From: an uncultured Eubacteriales bacterium
GTDB taxonomy: Bacteria > Bacillota > Clostridia > Oscillospirales > CAG-272
Direction of reading: 5' to 3'
NCBI GenBank assembly: GCA_934432675.1
Contig: CAKRYT010000006.1
Coordinates: 88,265-152,264, forward strand
Length of the DNA stretch: 64,000 nucleotides
Below are positions 33,903 through 41,034 of the stretch, piece after piece. Below the pieces are notes generated by a model that saw only the letters and a program-made list of their open reading frames with translations, made no database searches and was not told the DNA's origin. A program made the position numbers and the translations under genes. The first letter of the stretch is position 1. Every line of letters begins with the position of its first letter.

Positions 33903-35332
33903 CCTTGCATACAGAGGGGAGAACGGAGGGGCGTGTGAGGCACCTGCCCGCGCGCGGACCCGTCGATGCCGCCGGGCGGGAGGTCCTGCTCGAACTCAAA
34001 AACGTCGATATCACATTCGGGCGCGGGGAGCGCGCCGTGCGGGCGGTACGCGACGCCTCTTTCCGCATTTATCGCGGCGAGACGTTTTCGCTCGTCGGAG
34101 AGTCCGGATCGGGGAAGACGACCGTCGCGCGCGCCGTCATCCGCGTCAATCCGGTTTCCGCCGGGGAGATCCTGTATCGGGGGGTGCGGATCTCTGGGCG
34201 CATCCCGCACGCCCTGGACCGTGAGGTCATCCGCAATATCCAGATGGTGTTTCAGGACCCCGCCGCATCCCTCAACGAGCGCGCGACGGTGGATTATATC
34301 GTTTCCGAGGGACTGTACAATTTTCATCTGTACGAGAACGAGGCGGACCGTGTCCGCCGGGTGGAGGAGATGATCCGTGAGGTCGGTCTGCTCCCCGAGC
34401 ACCTGACCCGCTACCCGCATGAGTTTTCGGGCGGACAGCGACAGCGCATCGGTCTCACCCGCGCCATGGTGATGGAGCCGGAACTCGTCGTTGCCGACGA
34501 GCCGATCTCTGCCCTGGACGTGTCCGTCCGCGCACAGGTGCTGAATCTGATGAAGAAGTTTCAGAGGGAGCGCAGGACCACCTATCTTTTCATCGCGCAC
34601 GATCTCTCGATCGTCCGTTTTATTTCCGACCGTATCGGTGTGATTTATAAAGGCAGGATTGTAGAGGTCGCCCCGGCGGAGGAACTGTTTGAATATCCGT
34701 TGCACCCGTATACGCGTTCGCTCATTTCCGCCATCCCGATCCCCGACCCGCAACTGGAAAGGCAGAAGAAACTGTTGGTCTACGATCCCTCCGCGCACGG
34801 GGAGCCCGTCGGTATCCAGACCCTCACCGACATCGGACACGACCATTTCGTGTTCGGGGACGAGAGGGAGGTGGACGCCTACCGTCGCATCCGTGCAGAG
34901 GGGATCCGCACCCACCGCATCGGCGGTGCACGGCAGGGGGAGGCAGTGGCAGCCCCCGATGCCGCCTGGGCGGAGCACTTTGCTGTCGGGGCGGAACGCC
35001 CCGACATGGAGAGGGAACGCCCCCCGGAGGATCTGCCCGAGGGGGACTTGCCGGAGAACACCGCTCCCGGCAGTCCCGCCCTCTCCGAGGGCAGTGCGGA
35101 TGTGGCGGCAGAGGCAATCATCGAGGCACCTCCGCACGACACCGGGCATATCGGCTATTCGGTCGGTGCTTTTTTCCTGCCGGTGGTCGGGCTTGCCGTG
35201 GGCGGCATTTTCAAAAAGCATCGCCATATCCGCAATTATCTGGCGTGTCGGCGGGGCGGTATCGCCGGGCTCGTCGTGCGCGGTGCCGCCGTCGGGCTGT
35301 TTGCGCTCGCGCTGGTCCTTGCCGTTTTGTAA
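33899..35332 (+). CDS. oppF: Oligopeptide ABC transporter ATPase OppF with fused C-terminal membrane segment
   Basis: 477 residues. The start ATG at 33899 overlaps the oppD stop (ATGA) with GGAGGAGG just before it. The ATPase domain covers about 30-330: Walker A GESGSGKT, Q-loop VFQDPAASLNERATV, signature FSGGQRQR, Walker B LVVADEPISALD and His in IAHDLS. Typical OppF ends soon after the LISAIPIPDP region. Here about 140 further residues follow: a Pro/Glu-rich linker, then two hydrophobic segments (about 419-438 and 455-477) separated by a basic loop. This would tether the ATPase to the membrane. It is last in the operon, followed by the terminator at 35346-35399. Confidence 0.9.
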   Translation: MTLHTEGRTEGRVRHLPARGPVDAAGREVLLELKNVDITFGRGERAVRAVRDASFRIYRGETFSLVGESGSGKTTVARAVIRVNPVSAGEILYRGVRISGRIPHALDREVIRNIQMVFQDPAASLNERATVDYIVSEGLYNFHLYENEADRVRRVEEMIREVGLLPEHLTRYPHEFSGGQRQRIGLTRAMVMEPELVVADEPISALDVSVRAQVLNLMKKFQRERRTTYLFIAHDLSIVRFISDRIGVIYKGRIVEVAPAEELFEYPLHPYTRSLISAIPIPDPQLERQKKLLVYDPSAHGEPVGIQTLTDIGHDHFVFGDEREVDAYRRIRAEGIRTHRIGGARQGEAVAAPDAAWAEHFAVGAERPDMERERPPEDLPEGDLPENTAPGSPALSEGSADVAAEAIIEAPPHDTGHIGYSVGAFFLPVVGLAVGGIFKKHRHIRNYLACRRGGIAGLVVRGAAVGLFALALVLAVL

Positions 35333-35340
35333 AGTGCCCG

Positions 35341-35380
35341 CGACCGAAAAGAGCCCACGACCGAAAAGAGCCCACGACCG
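35341..35380. repeat. Tandem 17-base repeat at the oppF terminator
   Basis: CGACCGAAAAGAGCCCA occurs twice in tandem (35341-35357 and 35358-35374) and is followed by CGACCG. Each copy can pair with the same right arm at 35382-35399, giving two alternative hairpins. Confidence 0.85.
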
Positions 35381-35399
35381 GCGGTCGTGGGCTCTTTTC
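35346..35399. terminator. Bidirectional terminator between oppF and yajC
   Basis: An 18-bp stem (35363-35380 with 35382-35399) has an A-rich left arm and T-rich right arm, so both strands gain a T stretch. A duplicated left arm at 35346-35363 offers a second pairing. Confidence 0.82.
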
Positions 35400-35414
35400 G
35401 TATTCTGCGGGGAA

Positions 35415-35966
35415 TTATTCTTTGGTTGCGTCGTCCGCAGGGGCGGTTTCGGTGGTCTCTGCGGTGTCAGCGGGAGCGGGGGCGGCATCGGTCACCTCGG
35501 TGGTGGCAGCGGCTTCTGCCGTTGCTTCCGTCTCGGGGGCGGCTTCCGTCGCCTCGGGGGCCGGCGTCTCTACCATGGCGGCAGGTTCGACGGCGGATTT
35601 CTTCTTGCCCTTCTTACCGTTCTTTGCGGGCTCGGCAGGGGTCTCATTCACGATCGGGTGCGAGTCCTCTGCGACGACGTCCACGGAGCGGATGGCGGCG
35701 CGCAAGAAACGGATGTGGGTCTTGTCCTTGGTGGTCTCGATGACGACCGTCTCATCTTTGAGCGAGACGATCTTGCCGACGATACCGCCGATGGTCGTGA
35801 CCTCGTCACCGACCTTCATGTTGTCGCGCATTTTCTGCGCTTCCTTTTCCTGTTTCTTCTGCGGACGGATGAGCAGGAAGTAGAAGACAACGACGACGAT
35901 GACGAGCATACCGATGGTCAGCCAGCTCTGCGCACCGCCTGCCAGTGCAAAGGGGGAAAACATCAT
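35415..35966 (-). CDS. yajC: Preprotein translocase accessory subunit YajC
   Basis: 183 residues versus about 90-110 in most YajC. There is one membrane helix (about 16-34), then the family hallmark FLLIRPQKKQEKE and the small beta domain VGDEVTTIGGIVGKIVSLKDETVVIET. The last ~85 residues are a cytoplasmic Lys-Gly patch followed by a long Ala/Glu/Thr/Pro-rich, probably disordered tail. YajC associates with SecDF-YidC and stimulates export. It is a single gene here, not beside secD/secF or tgt as in many bacteria. It has its own promoter at 35999-36027, divergent from pyrR. Confidence 0.92.
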   Translation of the reverse strand: MMFSPFALAGGAQSWLTIGMLVIVVVVFYFLLIRPQKKQEKEAQKMRDNMKVGDEVTTIGGIVGKIVSLKDETVVIETTKDKTHIRFLRAAIRSVDVVAEDSHPIVNETPAEPAKNGKKGKKKSAVEPAAMVETPAPEATEAAPETEATAEAAATTEVTDAAPAPADTAETTETAPADDATKE

Positions 35967-35998
35967 TTTTTGTTCCTCGTTTCATAGTATTTTTTCTC

Positions 35999-36027
35999 AT
36001 TATACCCACTTTTTATGAACAATTCAA
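35999..36027 (-). promoter_or_regulatory. Promoter of yajC
   Basis: On the minus strand, TTGAAT (36022-36027), 17 bases, then TATAAT (35999-36004). Confidence 0.75.
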
Positions 36028-36058
36028 TACCTATCGTACTTTTTTGTGTTCCCGTGAA

Positions 36059-36088
36059 TTGACAAGTCGCCGCGGTGCGTGCTACAAT
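36059..36088 (+). promoter_or_regulatory. Promoter of pyrR
   Basis: TTGACA (36059-36064), 18 bases, then TACAAT (36083-36088). It sits inside the open frame upstream of the pyrR ATG and so fixes the start at 36124. Confidence 0.75.
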
Positions 36089-36123
36089 ACGATGAAGAAA
36101 ACAGAGAGGAGCACCTCTTTTAC

Positions 36124-36663
36124 ATGAAACTCAAAGCGCAGATCATGGATGCGGCGGCGGTGGGGCGTTGCATGACCCGCATTTCTTACGAAATCGTGGA
36201 GCGGGAAGGGGACCTCGACGGGTTGGTGCTCGTGGGGATCCATACCCGCGGGGTGCCGATGGCACAGATGGTCGCCGAGCGTATCCGAGCGCATAGCGGC
36301 GTTTCCGTACCGGTCGGGGTGCTGGACATCTCGCTCTACCGTGACGATCTGTCGACGATCGGAGAACTACCGGAGGTACGCGGATCGGAGATGCCGTTTG
36401 ACGTGACGGGAAAACGGGTGGTGCTGGTCGACGACGTGCTCTATACCGGCAGGACGGCGCGTGCCGCCATCGACGCGCTCTTTGCCCTCGGCAGACCGCA
36501 GACCATCCGCCTCGCCATCCTCGTGGACCGCGGGCATCGGGAACTTCCCATCCGCGCCGATTTCGTGGGGAAGAACATGCCTACCTCCCAGCGCGAGGTC
36601 GTGGCAGTGCATTTCGACGAGACGGACGGCGATACCGGCGTTTACCTCTTCGAGCAGGAGTAA
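36124..36663 (+). CDS. pyrR: PyrR: pyrimidine operon attenuation regulator / uracil phosphoribosyltransferase
   Basis: 179 residues with a type I phosphoribosyltransferase fold. The PRPP-binding loop is VVLVDDVLYTGRTARAAIDAL (about 100-120), with IHTRGVPMA for the pyrophosphate loop and LDISLYRDDL in the middle. The C-terminus has VGKNMPTSQREVV, typical of PyrR. PyrR binds UMP and the leader RNA of pyrimidine genes, exposing a terminator; it also has weak uracil phosphoribosyltransferase activity. The matching RNA target is visible before uraA, 260 bases downstream of the stop. The start is ATG 36124 because the promoter lies within the upstream open frame. Confidence 0.93.
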   Translation: MKLKAQIMDAAAVGRCMTRISYEIVEREGDLDGLVLVGIHTRGVPMAQMVAERIRAHSGVSVPVGVLDISLYRDDLSTIGELPEVRGSEMPFDVTGKRVVLVDDVLYTGRTARAAIDALFALGRPQTIRLAILVDRGHRELPIRADFVGKNMPTSQREVVAVHFDETDGDTGVYLFEQE

Positions 36664-36736
36664 ACGTTCGTCTGCAAGGGAGGGGGCGAGCCGCGGATGG
36701 ACGTCGCCGTCTCGGGTGCATATACATTAAGATGAA

Positions 36737-36770
36737 GAGAGCGCGCCGTCAGGCGCGCTCTCCCTGCCTT
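36737..36770 (+). terminator. Hairpin terminator after pyrR
   Basis: The perfect 11-bp stem GAGAGCGCGCC/GGCGCGCTCTC with a GTCA loop. The following tract (CCTGCCTTT) is only moderately T-rich. Confidence 0.62.
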
Positions 36771-36884
36771 TCCGGCCGATGGCAAAGTTTCTGTTCTGCC
36801 GGACGGCTTTTTGCACAAAACGAAGCCGAATTTTACGCATAAACTGTCATTCTGCACAAGAATGGCTTTTTTCGGTGATTTCTC

Positions 36885-36913
36885 TTTACAAAGCGGTCAC
36901 AATCTGCTAGAAT
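36885..36913 (+). promoter_or_regulatory. Promoter of the uraA leader
   Basis: TTTACA (36885-36890), 17 bases, then TAGAAT (36908-36913) with TG in the extended -10 position. Transcription would begin near 36920, just before the PyrR-binding stem. Confidence 0.78.
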
Positions 36914-36926
36914 ATCGACAGTCAAA

Positions 36927-37024
36927 GATCTTTAAGCACGGTACAGAGAGACCGGGAAGATTGTCATAGAGGGCGCGTCGCGCCGGTTTGTGGTACATCT
37001 TGCTCGGGCAAGGTGTATTTTTTT
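36927..37024 (+). promoter_or_regulatory. PyrR-binding loop and attenuator of uraA
   Basis: The PyrR-binding stem-loop has a lower stem ATCTT (36928-36932) with AAGAT (36957-36961), a purine-rich internal bulge, an upper stem CGGT (36939-36942) with ACCG (36951-36954), and a terminal loop ACAGAGAG holding the CAGAGAG core known from B. subtilis pyr leaders. Downstream, TACATCTTGC (36994-37003) pairs with GCAAGGTGTA (37008-37017) and is followed by seven T: an intrinsic terminator. The established mechanism is that UMP-bound PyrR stabilises the loop, prevents an antiterminator and stops transcription when pyrimidines are plentiful. The antiterminator itself I did not map exactly. Confidence 0.85.
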
Positions 37025-37087
37025 GCGGCATCAACGGCGAGAGCCGAGTAAATAGATGTAATTAATTTGTACAGGAGATGCAAAATT

Positions 37088-38515
37088 ATGAAACTCGTCT
37101 ACAATGTCGGCGCAAAGCCGAAGGAGATTGGCATCGGTAAAATGCTGATCTTCGCTTTCCAACAGTTGCTTGCCATTCTCGCGGCAACGATCGCGGTGCC
37201 GGCAATCGTCGGTAACGGGATGTCCGCCTCTGCCGCACTGTTTGGTGCGGGCGTCGGCACACTGGTATATTTGTGCTTCACTAAGTTTAAGAGCCCTGTG
37301 TTCCTCGGTTCCTCCTTTGCGTTCATCGGTTCTATGTTCGCGGCGTTCGCGGGTGGCGTGTCCATGTCGGTCGGATACCTCGGTCTTTTGATCGGTGCTC
37401 TGATGGCAGGGCTCGTTTATGTCGTTATTGCACTGGTCGTCAAGTTCTGCGGTGTTAAGTGGATCGGTAAACTGATGCCCTCCGTGGTTATCGGGCCGAC
37501 GGTCGCACTGATCGGTCTTTCGCTGGCAGTCAACGCAGTGAATGATGCTGTCGGTGTCAATCTTAATGCCGACGGTGTGCGTGTGATGAACGGTCACACC
37601 GTGCTCTGCCTGATTTGCGCCCTGGTGACACTCGCGGTTGTCATTATCTGCTCCGTTTATGGCAAGAAAATGACTAAAATGATCCCCTTCGTACTTGGTA
37701 TTCTCGCTGGCTACGGTGTGGCGACGATCTTCACCTTGATCGGTTTTGCCACCAAGAACGATATGTTCAAGATCATTGACTTCACGAAGTTCCAACATAT
37801 GCAGTGGTACCCTGACTTCTCCTTTGTGGAAGCCTTCAAGGGTCACTACGATTTCGGTAGTGTCGGCTCCTTCGGTGCTTATCTTGCGGTGTTGGCGGTT
37901 GCGTATGTGCCGGTTGCCTTCGTGGTCTTCGCAGAGCACATTGCGGACCATAAAAACCTCTCCTCGATTATCGAGTCCGATCTGCTTGAAAACCCCGGTC
38001 TTGCCCGCACCCTTCTCGGTGACGGTGTCGGCTCCATGGCGGGTGCCTTCTTCGGCGGTTGCCCGAACACCACCTACGGTGAGTCCGTCGGTTGCGTCGC
38101 CATCTCCGGTAACGCATCGGTCTGCACGATTTTCACCACTGCCATCATGGCGATCGTGGTTTCCTTCTTCGCTCCCTTTGTGACCTTCCTCTCCACCATT
38201 CCGTCCTGCGTCATGGGTGGCGTGTGCATCGCCCTCTACGGTTTCATCGCGGTCTCCGGTCTGAAAATGATTCAGAAGGTGGATCTTGAAAACAACGGCA
38301 ATCTCTTTACCGTGTCTGCCATCCTGATTCCCGGTATCGGTGGTATGACGCTCCTCGTCGGCAAAATCAAACTGACGGCGATCGCCTGCGCCCTCATCCT
38401 CGGGATCCTGACTAACCTCCTTGTCAACATCAAGAAGGATAAGACGGAGAACACCGCTGATGCAGAGACCGCCGAAGCGGCAGAGACCGAGACCAAGGAA
38501 ACGGTCAACAAGTAA
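37088..38515 (+). CDS. uraA: Uracil permease, NCS2 family
   Basis: 475 residues from the ATG at 37088, with ACAGGAG upstream. There are about 14 membrane segments in two inverted halves. The family features are QQLLAILAATIAVPAIVG near the N-terminus, FLGSSFAFIGSM, and the conserved Glu region FAEHIADHKNLSSI (about 288-301), then GCPNTTYGESVG. It imports uracil with protons. The last ~30 residues are an Ala/Glu/Thr-rich tail. Codon choice appears more AT-tolerant than in neighbours, which may reflect high expression. The PyrR attenuator upstream supports a pyrimidine substrate over xanthine. Terminator at 38556-38590. Confidence 0.93.
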   Translation: MKLVYNVGAKPKEIGIGKMLIFAFQQLLAILAATIAVPAIVGNGMSASAALFGAGVGTLVYLCFTKFKSPVFLGSSFAFIGSMFAAFAGGVSMSVGYLGLLIGALMAGLVYVVIALVVKFCGVKWIGKLMPSVVIGPTVALIGLSLAVNAVNDAVGVNLNADGVRVMNGHTVLCLICALVTLAVVIICSVYGKKMTKMIPFVLGILAGYGVATIFTLIGFATKNDMFKIIDFTKFQHMQWYPDFSFVEAFKGHYDFGSVGSFGAYLAVLAVAYVPVAFVVFAEHIADHKNLSSIIESDLLENPGLARTLLGDGVGSMAGAFFGGCPNTTYGESVGCVAISGNASVCTIFTTAIMAIVVSFFAPFVTFLSTIPSCVMGGVCIALYGFIAVSGLKMIQKVDLENNGNLFTVSAILIPGIGGMTLLVGKIKLTAIACALILGILTNLLVNIKKDKTENTADAETAEAAETETKETVNK

Positions 38516-38555
38516 TTCCCCAATCACAGAAGGGCAGGGAGACCTGTCAGACGAG

Positions 38556-38590
38556 AGAGCGGCGCGCCTTCGGGCGCGCCGCTCTTATAC
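38556..38590 (+). terminator. Hairpin terminator after uraA
   Basis: A perfect 13-bp GC-rich stem (38556-38568 with 38573-38585) with a TTCG tetraloop; the following T-run is short. Confidence 0.7.
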
Positions 38591-38793
38591 GTTTGCGCCA
38601 CGGCGGTCAAGCGCGTTACGGCATGGATGTTATGTGTTTGCGTCACGGCGTCCCGCGCGGCGCGGGCGGACCGCCGCCGCGCCGCCTCGGCCGCTTCGGG
38701 TGCGGCGGTTGTGCCTGCCGCCCCGATCCTTTTTCGGATGCGACGGCGGTCGCTTGGGCGGCATGGTATTTTTGCAAAAAAGACGGGCGGGAA
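38591..38793. other. Spacer between uraA and the DUF523 operon
   Basis: There is no supported gene. It holds an imperfect direct repeat (TTTGCGCCACGGCG near 38590 and TTTGCGTCACGGCG near 38637) and GC-rich inverted stretches. The promoter at 38794 follows. Confidence 0.45.
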
Positions 38794-38822
38794 TTGCTTT
38801 TCCGCTCCCGGTATGGTACAAT
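38794..38822 (+). promoter_or_regulatory. Promoter of the DUF523/ABC exporter operon
   Basis: TTGCTT (38794-38799), 17 bases, then TACAAT (38817-38822). It lies 33 bases before the start codon. Confidence 0.7.
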
Positions 38823-38854
38823 CTAATACTGTATGGACGGATCGGGAGGTACGG

Positions 38855-39310
38855 ATGAAAGAGAAAATACTTGTCAGCGCGTGCCTGCTCGGTACGCCCT
38901 GCCGTTATGACGGAAAAGCGAAACCGTCCCCCGGCGTACTGGCTCTTGCACGGCACTTTGAACTGATACCGATCTGCCCGGAGACGGCAGGAGGATTGCC
39001 GACCCCGCGCATCCCCTCCGAAATCGTCGGAGAGAAGGTCCTCAATCGGGCGGGGGAAGATGTGACGGCGGCTTTTATGCGCGGTGCCGCGGCGGCGGTC
39101 GAAACCGCGCGGACACTTTCCGTCAAGCGGGCGGTTTTGAAGGCACGGAGCCCCTCCTGCGGGCGTGATACCGTCTATGACGGCACTTTTTCGGGGGCAC
39201 TCGCCCCGGGGGACGGCGTGACTGCCGCCGCCCTGCGTGCCGCAGGGGTCGTGATTTACACAGAGAATGAGGCAGAGCAGTTGCTCGCCGCCTCGGAGGA
39301 TATCGGATGA
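38855..39310 (+). CDS. DUF523 family protein (YbbK-like)
   Basis: 151 residues from the ATG at 38855 with GGGAGGT upstream. It has conserved DUF523 patterns: ILVSACLLGTPCRYDGKAKP at the N-terminus, IPICPETAGGLPTPR in the middle and AVLKARSPSCGRDTVYDG near residue 108. Several conserved Cys residues (10, 15, about 44 and 108) suggest a metal or iron-sulfur site, but function is not established. It overlaps the first ABC exporter gene by four bases (ATGA), so it is translationally coupled to it. Confidence 0.87.
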   Translation: MKEKILVSACLLGTPCRYDGKAKPSPGVLALARHFELIPICPETAGGLPTPRIPSEIVGEKVLNRAGEDVTAAFMRGAAAAVETARTLSVKRAVLKARSPSCGRDTVYDGTFSGALAPGDGVTAAALRAAGVVIYTENEAEQLLAASEDIG

Positions 39311-41034
39311 AACGCGTTTTTTCCTATCTGCGCCCGTATACGGGGCAGTGCATCCTGGCGCCGCTCTTCAAACTCTTGGAGGCGGGCTTTGAACTTATCG
39401 TGCCGCTCGTCATCGCGGCAATCATCGATATCGGCATTGCCTCCCGCGATACCGGTTACGTGTTGCGTATGTGCGGCATCCTGTTGCTCCTCGCCCTCGT
39501 CGGGCTGATTGCCGCCGTATGCGCCCAGTATTTTGCGTCCGTTGCGGCGACCGGTTTCGGCACCGCCCTGCGTGCCGCCCTCTTCGGCAAGATACAGAGT
39601 CTCTCTTATCGGGAACTGGATACGCTCGGGACGGCGACCATGATGACCCGCATGACGAGCGATGTCAATCAGGCGCAGACGGGTGTCAACCTGACGCTCC
39701 GCCTCCTGCTCCGCTCCCCTTTCGTGGTGTTCGGTGCGCTCATTATGGCGGCGACGATCGACGGGCGTCTTTCTCTGATTTTTGCCGCGGTCATCCTGCT
39801 CCTGCTGATTGTGGTCTATGCCATCATGTTCCGCACCCTGCCGCTCTATCGCCGCTCTCAGGAAAAACTGGACCGGGTCCTCGGGCTCACGCGTGAAAAT
39901 CTGACCGGTGCGCGCGTTCTGCGCGCGTTTTGCCGTGAAGAGGCGGAGGAGGCGGACTTTGACCGCGCGAATGAGTCGCTGACGCATTCACAGAAATACG
40001 TAGGGCTGATTTCCGCCCTGACCAACCCGCTCACTTACGTGATCGTCAACATCGGCGTGATCGCCCTTATCTGGGGCGGTGCCATCCGTGTCGATCACGG
40101 CGACCTCACGCAGGGACAGGTGATCGCGCTCTACAACTATATGTCGCAGATCCTGGTGGAACTCGTCAAGATGGCAAACTATATCGTCACCGTGACCCGC
40201 GCACTCGCGTCCGGTAAGCGCGTCGCGCGCGTTTTGGAGACGGACAGCAGTCTTGCGGCACCGGCAGAGCCCGCAGGTCCCCGTGAGGGGGCACCCGCCA
40301 TCGCCATGACGGACGTCTCCATGACCTACGCCGGCAATGCGGCACCTTCGCTCTCCCACGTCACCTTTGCCATCCCCCGCGGTGCCACTCTCGGCATCAT
40401 CGGCGGGACCGGGTCGGGGAAGACGACGCTCGTGGATCTGATCCCGCGTTTCTACGAGGCGAGCGAGGGGGTCGTTTCGGTGTTCGGTACCCCCGTCGGT
40501 GACTATGATCCCGACACCCTCCGCGGCATGATCGGTGTGGTGCCGCAGCGCGCCGTGCTTTTCTCCGGCACCATCCGGGACAACCTCCTCTGGGGGGACC
40601 CCGCGGCGACGGACGCGGACCTGCAAGCGGCACTTGCAACGGCGCAGGCACTTGACGTGGTCGCCGCCAAGCCGCTGGGGCTGGATGAGCCCGTTGAAGC
40701 GGGCGGAAAGAATTTCTCGGGCGGTCAGCGGCAGCGTCTGACCATCGCCCGTGCGCTGGTCGCAAAACCGGAGATTCTGATTCTCGACGACAGTGCCTCC
40801 GCCCTGGACTACGCGACGGACGCGCGCCTGCGGAGGGCCCTGCGTGAGGACCTCGCGGGGATGACCGTCGTGGTGGTCTCTCAGCGCACCTCCTCCGTAC
40901 GCCACGCCGATCTGATTCTGGTGCTCGACGAGGGGAACGTGGTCGGTATGGGCACGCATGACGAACTGCGCGAGACCTGCCCCGTCTATCGCGAGATCTG
41001 CATGACACAGGAGAGAGGGGGCGATGCGAAATGA
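39307..41034 (+). CDS. Heterodimeric ABC exporter, subunit with degenerate ATP site
   Basis: 575 residues with six membrane helices (about 15-305), then an ATPase domain: Walker A GGTGSGKTT, Q-loop VPQRAVLFSGTI, signature FSGGQRQR, Walker B LILDDSASALD and VVSQRTSSV. The catalytic Glu after Walker B is Asp, and the switch His is Gln. This is the pattern of the BmrC/TM287-type half of heterodimeric exporters. The next gene supplies the canonical residues. Such pumps export drugs, lipids or peptides; the substrate is unknown. It overlaps its neighbours on both sides by four bases. Confidence 0.92.
   Translation: MKRVFSYLRPYTGQCILAPLFKLLEAGFELIVPLVIAAIIDIGIASRDTGYVLRMCGILLLLALVGLIAAVCAQYFASVAATGFGTALRAALFGKIQSLSYRELDTLGTATMMTRMTSDVNQAQTGVNLTLRLLLRSPFVVFGALIMAATIDGRLSLIFAAVILLLLIVVYAIMFRTLPLYRRSQEKLDRVLGLTRENLTGARVLRAFCREEAEEADFDRANESLTHSQKYVGLISALTNPLTYVIVNIGVIALIWGGAIRVDHGDLTQGQVIALYNYMSQILVELVKMANYIVTVTRALASGKRVARVLETDSSLAAPAEPAGPREGAPAIAMTDVSMTYAGNAAPSLSHVTFAIPRGATLGIIGGTGSGKTTLVDLIPRFYEASEGVVSVFGTPVGDYDPDTLRGMIGVVPQRAVLFSGTIRDNLLWGDPAATDADLQAALATAQALDVVAAKPLGLDEPVEAGGKNFSGGQRQRLTIARALVAKPEILILDDSASALDYATDARLRRALREDLAGMTVVVVSQRTSSVRHADLILVLDEGNVVGMGTHDELRETCPVYREICMTQERGGDAK

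Noticed and set aside
35341..35380. CRISPR-like or mobile-element repeat
   Set aside because: There are only two 17-base copies with no spacer, and both form part of a terminator hairpin.
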